NCBI GenBank assembly: GCA_016714465.1
Contig: JADKDT010000002.1
Location: 124,001 to 188,000 of the forward strand
DNA from: Candidatus Brachythrix odensensis
Lineage (GTDB): Bacteria; Chloroflexota; Anaerolineae; J036; Brachytrichaceae
Direction of reading: 5' to 3'
Length of the DNA stretch: 64,000 bases
The notes below the pieces were generated by a model, which was not told where the DNA came from, did not search any database, and saw only the letters and a list, made by a program, of their open reading frames with translations. Position numbers and translations under genes: made by a program. Of this stretch, positions 16,595 through 24,327 are shown one piece after another. Numbering within the stretch: the first letter of the stretch is position 1; each line of letters starts with the position of its first letter.

Positions 16595-18282
16595 TTAGCG
16601 GGTCGGGCTCGCCGCCGGTATGGCCGGTGCCACCGGTACGGCCGGTGCCACCACCCAATCACCCACGTTACGCAATCGGTCACTGCCGTAGTTGAGGGGT
16701 CCGATCTGGGCGCCTTTGATCTGGCTTGTCACTCCGAACGTATAGGTCGGGTAGTACAGCGGTAAGGCCGGAAGATCCTCAGCGAAGAGCTCCTGGAACC
16801 GCCGGTATAACTCGGCCCGGCGACCCTTGTCCGTCGTCTGACGGGCCGCCTCGAGAAAGCCACCGGCTTCGTTGCTGTCATAGCCCGTGTAGTTCTGACC
16901 CCGCACAGCCTGGCTGGGGTGCCATAAGGTGTACTGGTCGGGGTCGCCATCGAGAGGGACCTCCACCAATGCCACCTGAAACTGTCGGGATGCAAGATAG
17001 TCGCGCTCAAGGTTGCGTCCGACCGCCTGGGCGACAACCTGGATGCCCAGAGTCCGCCACTGGGCCACAACCGACTCGGCCACGGCCTTGCGAGTGGGAT
17101 CGTCAGCATGCAGCAGCGTGAGGGCGATCGCCTCACCGTCCTTCAGCCAGAATGGCTGGTTCGATCGCGGATCCGTGGCGAGTTCATAGCCCGCGCTGCG
17201 CAGGAGCAGCCGGGCCCGCTCAGGATCATAAGCGTACTTTCGGGTCACATCGGCGTATGCCCACGTATCGGGAATAAAGGGCGTATCGGCCACGACACCC
17301 TGGCCAGCGAGCGCGTCTCGGACAAGCTTCTCGCGATCAAGCGCGAACATCAGGGCCTGGCGGACCTGTTTTTCCGCCAGGGACACCGTTCCACTATCTT
17401 TGCGCGTATTGAGAAACAGGGCGCTGAAGCGCGCCAACTTCGCGGTGTAGAGGGTGAGACCTGCTTCTTCCGCGGCCCGGGCTTGATCTACGACGGCGAT
17501 CCGAGCGACGCCGTCGACCTCGCCTGCATGGAACGCGTCGAGGGTCGCAGAGGTATTGGCGTAATAGCGGAAGGTCAGGCGGGCGAGCGCAGGTTTGGGT
17601 CCGTAATAGCCTGCATAGGGTTCGAGCGCGACCGCCGAGACGCGGCTGCCAGCCGCCGTCACATCGACGACGCGCCATGGGCCGCTGCCAATGGGCTGAA
17701 GGTTGAACTGGGCCTGGGCCAGGGCGAGGGCCTCGGTCCCACTCAGCACGTGACGCGGCAGCAGTCCAATCGTCACATAATCCAGAAAACCGGCAAAGGG
17801 CTCCCTCAGCACAAAGCGAACGGTGTTGTCATCCAGTTTGGTGACTGACAGGCTCTGCCAGGCCGCCCCGATATCGGTCCGCCCAGGGAATTCGGGCGAT
17901 TGGAGCAGTGATGCGGTGAACAAGACATCGTCGGCAGTGACGGGTTTGTCATCCTGCCAGCGCGCATCCAGGCGCAACTTAAAGGTATAGGTGATTCCAT
18001 CTTCCGAGATCGCCCAGGTCGAGGCAAGATCAGGATGGCTTCGCCCGACTCATTCAACCGGGCCAGGCCGCTAAAGACGAGCCCGCACAAGTCACGGTCA
18101 GCCTCGTTGAGTTGGCAAAGCAGCGGATTGATGGCCTGGGGGGCGCCAGCGACGCCCTCGACGTACGAACGGCCTACATCGACTCGGTCGTTGACGCGAG
18201 GCGCAACAAGCTGCGCCACGACCAGCCCGATCGCCACAATGCCCACAATGAGGAGCAGAAGCGGCAATCTAAATGAACGCAC
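16595..18282 (-). CDS. Peptide/oligopeptide-type ABC solute-binding protein, one frameshift
   Basis: About 560 residues when joined. The N-terminal signal/anchor helix (LPLLLLIVGIVAIGLVVAQ) is followed by the family-5 solute-binding fold: QAINPLLCQ, LARLNESGEA, then after the frame change DGITYTFKLR, PVTADDVLFT, VRQALMFALDR and YDPERARLLL. The frames meet near 18028-18040, where adding one base gives a continuous ...LASTWAISEDGITYTF. It should bind peptides, or perhaps nickel or sugars, outside the membrane for an ABC importer whose permeases are not nearby. The GTG at 18282 is the likely start; a TTG at 18306 would add 8 residues. Confidence 0.8.
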
Positions 18283-18337
18283 TGTATGAAAATCGGGCCC
18301 ACCCAAACGCCTTTGGCGCCGGGGAGCCCGGCCTTGA

Positions 18338-18577
18338 TCAGGCGGCGGGCGGCGTCGAGAGAACTACATTGGCGATACACAGCGCAAAGAACGCAATTGC
18401 CATGAACACCGTAACGGTGAAGAGCAATCGATCGATCCCCCGGCGGGTCTGGTAAACGCTCTGCGCGCCGCCAAACACACCCCCAAGCTCCTCGCCCTTG
18501 CTCTGCAAAAGCACCGCTCCAATCAACGCAATGGCCAGCACAATTTGGGCAATGGCCAGGAAAACGTTCAGAATCAT
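18338..18577 (-). CDS. secG: Preprotein translocase subunit SecG
   Basis: 79 residues. Two membrane helices (about 5-24 and 54-74) flank the conserved cytosolic loop LLQSKGEELGGVFGGA, diagnostic for SecG, the auxiliary subunit of the SecYEG channel. The start is the ATG at 18577, because the family begins with a short hydrophobic helix and a TATAAT box lies 9 nt upstream. The frame is open 11 codons further, but that part would cross the promoter. Confidence 0.93.
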   Translation of the reverse strand: MILNVFLAIAQIVLAIALIGAVLLQSKGEELGGVFGGAQSVYQTRRGIDRLLFTVTVFMAIAFFALCIANVVLSTPPAA

Positions 18578-18586
18578 AGTGGGGGG

Positions 18587-18592
18587 ATTATA
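18587..18592 (-). promoter_or_regulatory. -10 box (TATAAT), leaderless start of secG
   Basis: Consensus TATAAT on the minus strand, 9 nt before the ATG at 18577, no SD. Confidence 0.65.
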
Positions 18593-19064
18593 CGGTACGG
18601 CGCCAGGCAATCTTGTTGGTGAGCGATCTCCCGCCGGTTAGGCCGGCGGGATATCGCTCACCAAAGGCCATCATTTGCGCGCGCAACGGCCGAGGCATGA
18701 GGGCCAGCTCGCCCGCCTGGCGCGCGAAGCGGCCCTGCAGGATTGGATCGATGTCATCGGCCGATCGAAGCGACACATACCGGACTCGCTTCAGGCGCTC
18801 CCCTTCCCCGAGCAGCACATGATCGGGGTCGTCGAGCAGGACACCGTAAGTGAAGCCCAGGCTGACGGAGTCGGCATGGGGGGAGGATGAAACCACCATA
18901 GACATCACGGTGCGGTCCGGCCGGCATATGGATCGTGATCGCCTGCCATCCGGTTTTTCACTTGCTCCACTGAAACGGCAGGCGCACTGCGCTGGGTCCC
19001 GCGCTCGATTAGCCAAATCACGCATTTCTGGCGGATAGGCGCGGAGGAAGTCGTCTGGCGTCAT
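18588..19064 (-). CDS. DUF1801-like protein, probably with compensating frameshifts
   Basis: 158 codons are open. The ends look like one DUF1801 (YdhG-type) protein: PEMRDLANRARD at the start, then HADSVSLGFTYGVLL and RLKRVRYVSLRSADDID. The middle (about residues 24-52, QCACRFSGASEKPDG...) does not look like the family. Other frames over 18920-19000 supply fitting pieces such as VSVEQVKN and WQAITIHMPAGP. Several small indels that cancel out would explain this. The last codons run through a hairpin and overlap the secG promoter. Function of DUF1801 proteins is unknown. Confidence 0.55.
   Translation of the reverse strand: MTPDDFLRAYPPEMRDLANRARDPAQCACRFSGASEKPDGRRSRSICRPDRTVMSMVVSSSPHADSVSLGFTYGVLLDDPDHVLLGEGERLKRVRYVSLRSADDIDPILQGRFARQAGELALMPRPLRAQMMAFGERYPAGLTGGRSLTNKIAWRRTV
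18616..18664. repeat. Hairpin overlapping the 3' end of the DUF1801 gene
   Basis: About 21-bp arms (TTGGTGAGCGAT.../...ATATCGCTCACCAA) with one mismatch and loop region TTAGG. It stands just upstream of secG. Confidence 0.75.
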
Positions 19065-19076
19065 GGTTCGTTTGTA

Positions 19077-19130
19077 GTGTTGGTAGCGTTGGTAGCGTTG
19101 ATAACGTTTGATCAGGTGTGATCAGGTACG
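19077..19130. repeat. Short tandem repeats: TTGGTAGCG and TGATCAGGT units
   Basis: The unit TTGGTAGCG occurs twice in tandem and a third time as TTGATAACG; directly after, TGATCAGG occurs twice. It fills the short gap upstream of the DUF1801 gene. No function can be assigned. Confidence 0.6.
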
Positions 19131-19137
19131 GCCAGGA

Positions 19138-19464
19138 TCAATCGTTCTCGTCCCACACATCGAGGACGGCCTGGGTGACATCCGAGAAACGCGCCCATTC
19201 ATCGAATGTGAGTAACTTGTGCTTGCGCCAATGAAGCAGCGAAATCGTGGCCGTCGAACGGCGCAGGTCATTGAAACAATCGGCCACGTCTTTGTCTCGT
19301 TTCTGCACCAAAGAGTAAACGTCCAGATAGCGCTGATGATTCGACCGGCCAGGGTTGGCGGCGGCGGCATGTACTTCGGCGAGGATCCGTTCACACAGCC
19401 TTTCCAGCGCCGTATCCTTCAGCGATCGAAGGACTTTCCAGTCAGCTTCAAGAATATCGCTCAT
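19138..19464 (-). CDS. Hypothetical protein, 108 residues, mostly helical
   Basis: Not recognised. A soluble, charged, helix-rich protein without signal peptide or membrane segment. It includes CFNDLRRSTATISLLHWRKH and ends VTQAVLDVWDEND. A good SD (GGAGGT, 5 nt before the ATG at 19464) supports translation and fixes the start. Composition resembles its neighbours. Confidence 0.7.
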   Translation of the reverse strand: MSDILEADWKVLRSLKDTALERLCERILAEVHAAAANPGRSNHQRYLDVYSLVQKRDKDVADCFNDLRRSTATISLLHWRKHKLLTFDEWARFSDVTQAVLDVWDEND

Positions 19465-19479
19465 GGCTACCTCCATGAA

Positions 19480-19549
19480 TTCAGAATGCAGAATTCAGGG
19501 AAAGTATTATTGTGGCTCAGAAGCCATTTCTGCATTCTGCATTCTGAAC
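19480..19549. repeat. Inverted/direct repeat block (TTCAGAATGCAG units)
   Basis: The plus strand reads GAATTCAGAATGCAG then GAATTCAG; after a spacer, CTGCATTCTGCATTCTGAA occurs in inverse orientation. It forms an AT-richer hairpin between the LysM-CAP gene and the 108-residue gene. Confidence 0.65.
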
Positions 19550-19552
19550 TCG

Positions 19553-20662
19553 CTAGCGCGCCCCAAAGTCAGCGATGTAGTAGAACCCGCCATTCGCGGC
19601 GATGATCCCAAATCCCACCTCGGTGTAGCGCGCGGACAGAATATTGTCGCGATGGGGTCCTTTTGGATACTCCTGGGTGAACCACATGTCCCAGGCCTGC
19701 GCGGCGCTGCGCGCCCAGGCCCAGTTCTCACCCCAGGCGCGCGGGCTTGAATAGCCTGCCCGCAACACTCGAGTCTTCGTGTCAGCGCCGTCTGAACCTA
19801 CGTGACTGCCGCTGCCGCGCGTCGCGCAATCCTGCGCATGCGCCATGGCCGCGGCGGTTAACGCGGGGCTGATCCGGAGCGGCGCAACACCGGCTGCAGC
19901 CCGCGCTTCGTTGTAGTACGCCAGCAGTTGCTGTTCCGCGTTGCCGCTTGTGGGCGCGGCCACCGGCGCGGGAAGGGCCAGCGACCGGACAGCGGCTGTG
20001 GCGGTCGGGACCGGGGCGCGGGGCTGGATTGGTGTTGGCGCTTTTGTGGGCACCGCCAGCGCCGTGGCGGTGGGCGCGGCCGGCGGAAGCGCAGCCACCC
20101 CCGCAACCGGCAGAATCAACAATGCCCCAACCCGAATCACGGTGCTGTCGCCCAAACCGTTTACCCGAACCAGGTCGGCGACAGTCACGCCGGCTTCGTC
20201 CGCGATGGAGGAAAGCGTCTCACCGGTCTTGACCGCCCGGACGCGCCAGAATGGCCGCTCATCGGGTTGCGCCTTGGCAGGAATGGCCAGCGTTTGTCCG
20301 CCGCGCACGATCAGGCTCTCGCCAAGATCGTTCTCGATCTGGATCCGGGCCATGGCGACATCGAAGCGGATCGCAATGCCCAGCAGGGTGTCGCCCGGTT
20401 GAACGACGTAACTCGCCTGGGGTGCTGGCCGGGGCGTGACAGTTGCGACCGGTGTAGGGGATGGCGCAGCAGTGGGCGGGAGGGTGGCGCTCGGGGTGAC
20501 CGGCACGGCGACGATGGGCGGCTGGGTCGGGCTGGGCCGGGCTGTAGCCGGCGCTGAGGCAGCCTCGGGCACGCTCAAGTTTGGCAAGCTGAGCAGCGCC
20601 ACGGCGCACCCGATGAGGACCATCGCGGCGGCGCCAACATAGGGCCAGCGGATCTGCGTCAC
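19553..20662 (-). CDS. Secreted LysM-CAP domain protein
   Basis: 369 residues. N-terminal membrane/signal helix about 9-26; Pro/Thr-rich linker about 38-80; first LysM about 84-130 (YVVQPGDTLLGIA); second LysM-like about 137-185 (VKTGETLSSIADEAG); second Pro/Ala-rich linker; CAP/SCP domain about 245-369 with YYNEARAAAGVAPL, MAHAQDCATR and GENWAWA. LysM binds peptidoglycan; bacterial CAP domains are secreted proteins of mostly unknown activity. The GTG start at 20662 has a TAGAAT box 6 nt upstream. It is divergent from namZ over only 39 bp, so the two may be co-regulated in wall remodelling. Confidence 0.9.
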   Translation of the reverse strand: MTQIRWPYVGAAAMVLIGCAVALLSLPNLSVPEAASAPATARPSPTQPPIVAVPVTPSATLPPTAAPSPTPVATVTPRPAPQASYVVQPGDTLLGIAIRFDVAMARIQIENDLGESLIVRGGQTLAIPAKAQPDERPFWRVRAVKTGETLSSIADEAGVTVADLVRVNGLGDSTVIRVGALLILPVAGVAALPPAAPTATALAVPTKAPTPIQPRAPVPTATAAVRSLALPAPVAAPTSGNAEQQLLAYYNEARAAAGVAPLRISPALTAAAMAHAQDCATRGSGSHVGSDGADTKTRVLRAGYSSPRAWGENWAWARSAAQAWDMWFTQEYPKGPHRDNILSARYTEVGFGIIAANGGFYYIADFGAR

Positions 20663-20668
20663 CGCTTC

Positions 20669-20674
20669 ATTCTA
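20669..20674 (-). promoter_or_regulatory. -10 box (TAGAAT), leaderless LysM-CAP gene
   Basis: It ends 6 nt before the GTG at 20662. It occupies the place where the -35 of the opposing namZ promoter would be. Confidence 0.55.
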
Positions 20675-20690
20675 TCGGCAGAAAGGTGTC

Positions 20691-20696
20691 TAATAC
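20691..20696 (+). promoter_or_regulatory. -10 box (TAATAC), leaderless namZ
   Basis: It ends 5 nt before the ATG at 20702. No SD. Confidence 0.5.
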
Positions 20697-20701
20697 GAAA
20701 C

Positions 20702-21862
20702 ATGAGCACCCGCCCAGGCATAGATACCCTTCTGGCCGATCCCGCCCGCCTCAAGGGCCGGCGCATCGGCATCGTCACGAACCAGACTGGCTTCACCGCC
20801 AACGCACGCCAAAGTACGGTCGACGCGCTTGCCGCCGTGCCTGGGGTGAGCATCACGGCGCTTTTTGGACCCGAGCACGGCGTGCGCGGCGATGCCCAGG
20901 ACGCGCTGGCAATCGACCATAGCATCGATCTGGCGACGGGCGCGCCCGTCTATTCGCTATACGGCGAAACCAAGAAGCCCAAACCGGAATGGTTGACCGG
21001 AATCGACCTGCTGGTCTATGACATCCAGGACGTAGGGTGTCGCTACTACACTTACCTCAACACGCTGGGTTATGTCATGCAAGCAGCCCAAACGCAGGGC
21101 ATCGATTTGTTGATCCTCGATCGGCCGAATCCCATCAACGGACTGGATGTCGAGGGTCCGCTCCTGGCCAGCGGGATATCGTCCTTCGTCGGGATGTATC
21201 CGATCCCGGTCAGGCACGGGTTGACTATTGGAGAACTTGCCCTCTATCTGCGAGACACGCAATACCCGGGATGCGTTGTGGATGTCGCACGGATGATGGG
21301 CTGGCGGCGGCATTTCTACTTCGATGACACGGGCCTGCCGTGGTTCACGCCCTCACCCAACCTGCCGACTCTGGATTGCGCCGTGATCTACCCTGGCCTG
21401 TGCCTGTTCGAAGGCACGAACTTGAGCGAGGCCCGCGGAACCACCCACCCCTTTGAGTGGTTCGGCGCCCCGTGGGTGGATGCTCCCGCGCTCGGCCGTG
21501 AGCTGAACTCCCGCGCTCTGCCAGGGGCCGCGTTCAGGCCGGTCTATTTCGAGCCAACTTACAGCAAGCACCTTGGCGTGCGCTGCGCCGGGGTGCAGAC
21601 CCACGTGACGGATCGAGCACTGTTCAAGCCCTTTACGACGGGGCTGCATGTCGTGGACGCGGTGATGGGCATGCATCCCAGGGACTTCGCTTTTCTACCC
21701 GCGAGCTGGGAAGGGCGCAACCCGCATTTCGACCTGCTCAGTGGTGACGCCCGAATACGCGAGGGCCTGGTCGCGCGCGCACCCGTCGCCGAGATCACCG
21801 CGCTGTATGGGGCGGACGAGGCCGACTGGAAGAAGCAAAAGAAGCGCTGGCACTTGTATTGA
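20702..21862 (+). CDS. namZ: NamZ-type exo-beta-N-acetylmuramidase (DUF1343)
   Basis: 386 residues. DUF1343/NamZ enzymes (glycoside hydrolase family GH171) remove N-acetylmuramic acid from the non-reducing end of peptidoglycan fragments. The conserved pieces are visible: GRRIGIVTNQTGF at 19-31, FGPEHGVRGDAQD at 55-67, DLLVYDIQDVGCRYYTY at 102-118, and ILDRPNPINGLDVEGP. No signal peptide is seen, so it may act in the cytosol or lack a recognisable export signal. It is divergent from the LysM-CAP gene. Confidence 0.9.
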   Translation: MSTRPGIDTLLADPARLKGRRIGIVTNQTGFTANARQSTVDALAAVPGVSITALFGPEHGVRGDAQDALAIDHSIDLATGAPVYSLYGETKKPKPEWLTGIDLLVYDIQDVGCRYYTYLNTLGYVMQAAQTQGIDLLILDRPNPINGLDVEGPLLASGISSFVGMYPIPVRHGLTIGELALYLRDTQYPGCVVDVARMMGWRRHFYFDDTGLPWFTPSPNLPTLDCAVIYPGLCLFEGTNLSEARGTTHPFEWFGAPWVDAPALGRELNSRALPGAAFRPVYFEPTYSKHLGVRCAGVQTHVTDRALFKPFTTGLHVVDAVMGMHPRDFAFLPASWEGRNPHFDLLSGDARIREGLVARAPVAEITALYGADEADWKKQKKRWHLY

Positions 21863-21877
21863 GAGTAGGCGGGCCGC

Positions 21878-21905
21878 TTGACTTATCGCTGAGTCCGCGT
21901 AGAAT
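21878..21905 (+). promoter_or_regulatory. Promoter TTGACT-N16-TAGAAT
   Basis: This is the clearest two-part promoter in the window. Expected start about 21912, only ~20 nt before the terminator stem. Confidence 0.6.
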
Positions 21906-21930
21906 CCGCCAATCCAGAAGCGGGGTCCAG

Positions 21931-21981
21931 GAAGCCCTCGCCCGCCCCAGCGCACGCCGGGGCGGGCGAGGGCTTCTTTTT
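21931..21981 (+). terminator. Intrinsic terminator / attenuator upstream of amt
   Basis: 18-bp perfect stem 21931-21948 / 21959-21976 (GAAGCCCTCGCCCGCCCC), 10-nt loop, followed at once by TTTTT. Among the hairpins of the window this is the one with a proper T-run. It could end namZ transcription or act as an amt leader attenuator. Confidence 0.75.
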
Positions 21982-22025
21982 GCATTGGCGCAAGCGGCTC
22001 CGTCAGACGCCGGCATAGCTTTGTT

Positions 22026-22070
22026 CCGAAAGAGGTGTCCGCCGGCGGAGCCGGGGGACACCTCTTTCGG
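22026..22070. repeat. Intergenic hairpin, 21-bp arms, loop GGA
   Basis: Arms 22026-22046 / 22050-22070 with one mismatch, between the terminator and amt. It carries the GCCGGC/GCCGGG core of the hairpin group. Confidence 0.75.
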
Positions 22071-22252
22071 GAACCGAGTTGGCATGGTGACAGGCAGGAG
22101 GAGATTTAAGGAAGAAAAATGAGTTTCGCGTAGAAATTGCCATGATGCAGGCCTGGCCCGGCCAGGCGATCGAAGTCTGCCCCAATTCGCAGCCGCGACC
22201 GCTGCCCCGGCGCGCCCGGTTCCGTCCGGCGCATTCGAATAGGAGTGACATC

Positions 22253-23881
22253 ATGAAACGGACTGCATTATTCCGTTACGCAATTCGCCTCGCGGCGACT
22301 CTCACCTCGCTGGTGGTCTTTTTTGGCGTGGCCAGCCGCGCGCTGGCCGCCGACCCGCCCCCGCCCACCCTCGCTGACGTCGCCGCGACCGCGGGCGAAG
22401 TCAAACTCGCCATCAACGTCATGTGGATGCTGGTGGCCGGATTCCTGGTCTTTTTCATGCAGGCGGGCTTTGCCCTGGTGGAGACCGGCTTCACCCGGTC
22501 GAAGAACGTCGCCCACACCATGATGATGAACATGATGGTGTTTTGCATCGGCGCGGTCGGCTACTGGATGACCGGCTTTGCCTTTCAGTTTGGCGCGGTC
22601 AATCTGCCCTACCCCGAAGTCTCGACGATCGGCGCAATCGCCGGTGAGTGGGCCCATTCGCCGATCACCCTGGGTGACTGGACGGGCCTGCTGGCCAGCG
22701 GCTTTCGCATCGGGCAGTTCGGTCTGCTGGGAACCAACGGCTTTCTGCTCACCGGTGTGGGCCTCAATACCGGCGTGCTGGCTTTCTTCCTCTTCCAGAT
22801 GGTATTCATGGACACCGCCGCGACGATTCCGACTGGCTCAATGGCCGAGCGCCTCAAGTTCAGCGGCTTCTGCCTGATGGGCCTGTGGGTGAGCATGTTC
22901 ATCTACCCGCTCGTGGCCGGATGGATTTGGGGTGGCGGCTGGCTGCAGAACCTGGGCCGCATTGCCGGGCTCGGCAACGGCGCGGTCGATTTTGCCGGCT
23001 CAGGTCCCGTCCACATGATTGGGGGCGCCATTGCGCTGGCCGGTGCCCTGGTGATCGGGCCGCGGATCGGCCGCTTCAACGCCGACGGCAGCGCCAACGC
23101 CATGCCGGGGCACAACATCCCGATGGGCATCCTTGGGACCATCATCCTGTTCTTCGGTTGGTTCGGTTTCAACCCGGGTTCGTCGCTCGGGTTCACCGGC
23201 ACATTTGGCCAGCTCGCGGCCAATGCCGCGGTCAATACTTTGATTGCCGGCGCCGTCGGCGGATGCGTGTCGATGCTTTACATGTGGCACATCAGTCCCG
23301 TGAAGAAGCCCGATCCATCCATGTCGGTCAACGGCGTGCTGGCCGGCCTGGTCGCCATCACCGCGCCTTGCGCGTTTGTGGACCCGATCGGGGCCTTGCT
23401 GATTGGTAGCGTGGCGGGCGTGCTGGTGTGCCTGGCCACCACCTGGCTGGAAAAGGCCAAGATCGATGATCCGGTCGGCGCCGTTCCAGTCCACTTTGTA
23501 AATGGCATGTGGGGTGTGCTGGCGGTTGGCATCTTCGCCAACGGCAACGACGCCTCCAAGGGCTGGAATGGCATGGAGGGGGCTGTGCGCGGGCTCATCG
23601 CCGGCAACCCGAGCCAGCTCCTGGCCCAGGCCCTGGAAGCAGGCGCCGTTGTGGTGGTCGTCTTCGGTTTGTCGTATGTGTTCTTCAAAATCCTGAACGC
23701 ACTCAAACTGCTCCGGGTCGCGCCCGCCGATGAACTCACCGGGCTGGACATGCCCGAGATGGGCACTCCAGGCTACACTACCGTTGACGTTCGGATGACC
23801 GGCGGCGGCCGGCTCAGCCAGCAGGCGCCTCGCCCCCGCGTAGCGAACGCGCCCACCAAGTCGCCTTCCACAGGAGCGTAA
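22253..23881 (+). CDS. amt: Ammonium transporter (Amt/Rh)
   Basis: 542 residues. A signal peptide (about 1-30, ending SRALA-A) and roughly 11 membrane helices form the NH3/NH4+ channel. Typical pieces: VDFAGSGPVHMIGG (first pore His), PVHFVNGMWGVLAVG (second pore His), FGWFGFNPGSS. A C-terminal cytosolic tail for PII contact is extended by a polar stretch. The ATG at 22253 has a good SD (AGGAG, 7 nt) and gives a normal signal peptide. An upstream in-frame ATG at 22142 with a TAGAAA box 5 nt before it would add 37 unlikely residues. glnK follows after 4 nt, the usual Amt-PII pair for nitrogen sensing. Confidence 0.95.
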   Translation: MKRTALFRYAIRLAATLTSLVVFFGVASRALAADPPPPTLADVAATAGEVKLAINVMWMLVAGFLVFFMQAGFALVETGFTRSKNVAHTMMMNMMVFCIGAVGYWMTGFAFQFGAVNLPYPEVSTIGAIAGEWAHSPITLGDWTGLLASGFRIGQFGLLGTNGFLLTGVGLNTGVLAFFLFQMVFMDTAATIPTGSMAERLKFSGFCLMGLWVSMFIYPLVAGWIWGGGWLQNLGRIAGLGNGAVDFAGSGPVHMIGGAIALAGALVIGPRIGRFNADGSANAMPGHNIPMGILGTIILFFGWFGFNPGSSLGFTGTFGQLAANAAVNTLIAGAVGGCVSMLYMWHISPVKKPDPSMSVNGVLAGLVAITAPCAFVDPIGALLIGSVAGVLVCLATTWLEKAKIDDPVGAVPVHFVNGMWGVLAVGIFANGNDASKGWNGMEGAVRGLIAGNPSQLLAQALEAGAVVVVVFGLSYVFFKILNALKLLRVAPADELTGLDMPEMGTPGYTTVDVRMTGGGRLSQQAPRPRVANAPTKSPSTGA

Positions 23882-23885
23882 TTCC

Positions 23886-24278
23886 ATGACCAAGAAAATC
23901 GAAGCCATCATCCGCGAAGAAGCGCTGGATGCCGTCAAGGATGCCCTGCATGCCATTGGCATTGTGGGCATGAACGTGGTCGAAGTGCGCGGGCACGGCC
24001 GCCAGGGCGGAATCGATCTGTCCTGGCGCGGGACTGCCTATCGGATGGACTTGATCCCCAAGATCCAGATCAACATCATCCTGAGCGACCACAACGTCGA
24101 GAAGACGATCGACGCCATCGTGGGAGCGGCCCGCACCGGCCAGCCCGGCGACGGTTTGATCTTCATCTATCCCGTCGACGACGTGGTCCGCATCCGCACC
24201 GGCGAGCGCGGCCACGACGCGCTCATCTATCCGGATGACATTGACGAGCGCCGCGAGCACGCGGTCAAAGGAAGTTGA
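23886..24278 (+). CDS. glnK: PII nitrogen regulatory protein GlnK/GlnB
   Basis: 130 residues, a little longer than the usual 112. PII trimer that senses ATP/ADP and 2-oxoglutarate and blocks Amt. The conserved start KKIEAIIREEALDAVKDAL, the T-loop (GHGRQGGIDLSWRGTAYRMDLIPK spans 37-60) and the C-loop TGQPGDGLIFIYPVDDVVRIRTGERG are present. Tyr52 corresponds to the uridylylated Tyr51 of E. coli, while Tyr46 is replaced by Trp47. The 16 extra C-terminal residues are charged. Co-transcribed with amt. Confidence 0.95.
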   Translation: MTKKIEAIIREEALDAVKDALHAIGIVGMNVVEVRGHGRQGGIDLSWRGTAYRMDLIPKIQINIILSDHNVEKTIDAIVGAARTGQPGDGLIFIYPVDDVVRIRTGERGHDALIYPDDIDERREHAVKGS

Positions 24279-24279
24279 A

Positions 24280-24324
24280 CCGAGTGCGGCATGCTCCGGC
24301 TCCGCCGGAGCATGCCGCACTCGG
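24280..24324. repeat. Intergenic hairpin, 21-bp perfect arms, loop TCC
   Basis: Arms 24280-24300 / 24304-24324 between convergent glnK and the asparaginase-like gene. It begins 2 nt after the glnK stop and ends 4 nt before the next stop. Confidence 0.88.
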
Positions 24325-24327
24325 AGA

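Larger units (their letters stand above)
21863..22252 (+). promoter_or_regulatory. 390-bp leader region of amt: promoter, terminator, hairpin, mini-ORF
   Basis: No conventional gene. In order: TTGACT-16 bp-TAGAAT promoter (21878-21905); a GC-rich stem followed by TTTTT (21931-21981); a second hairpin (22026-22070); a purine-rich SD-like stretch before a 4-codon ORF at 22119 (MSFA, stop at 22131); TAGAAA at 22131-22136; a GCCTGGC/GCCAGGC palindrome (22150-22166); and the amt SD AGGAG near 22241. This suggests attenuation or a separate small RNA ahead of amt-glnK. Confidence 0.5.

Noticed and set aside
22119..22133. Four-codon ORF (MSFA) as a confirmed leader peptide
   Set aside because: Has a purine-rich stretch upstream but no codons or structure tying it to nitrogen control; mentioned only as part of the leader.
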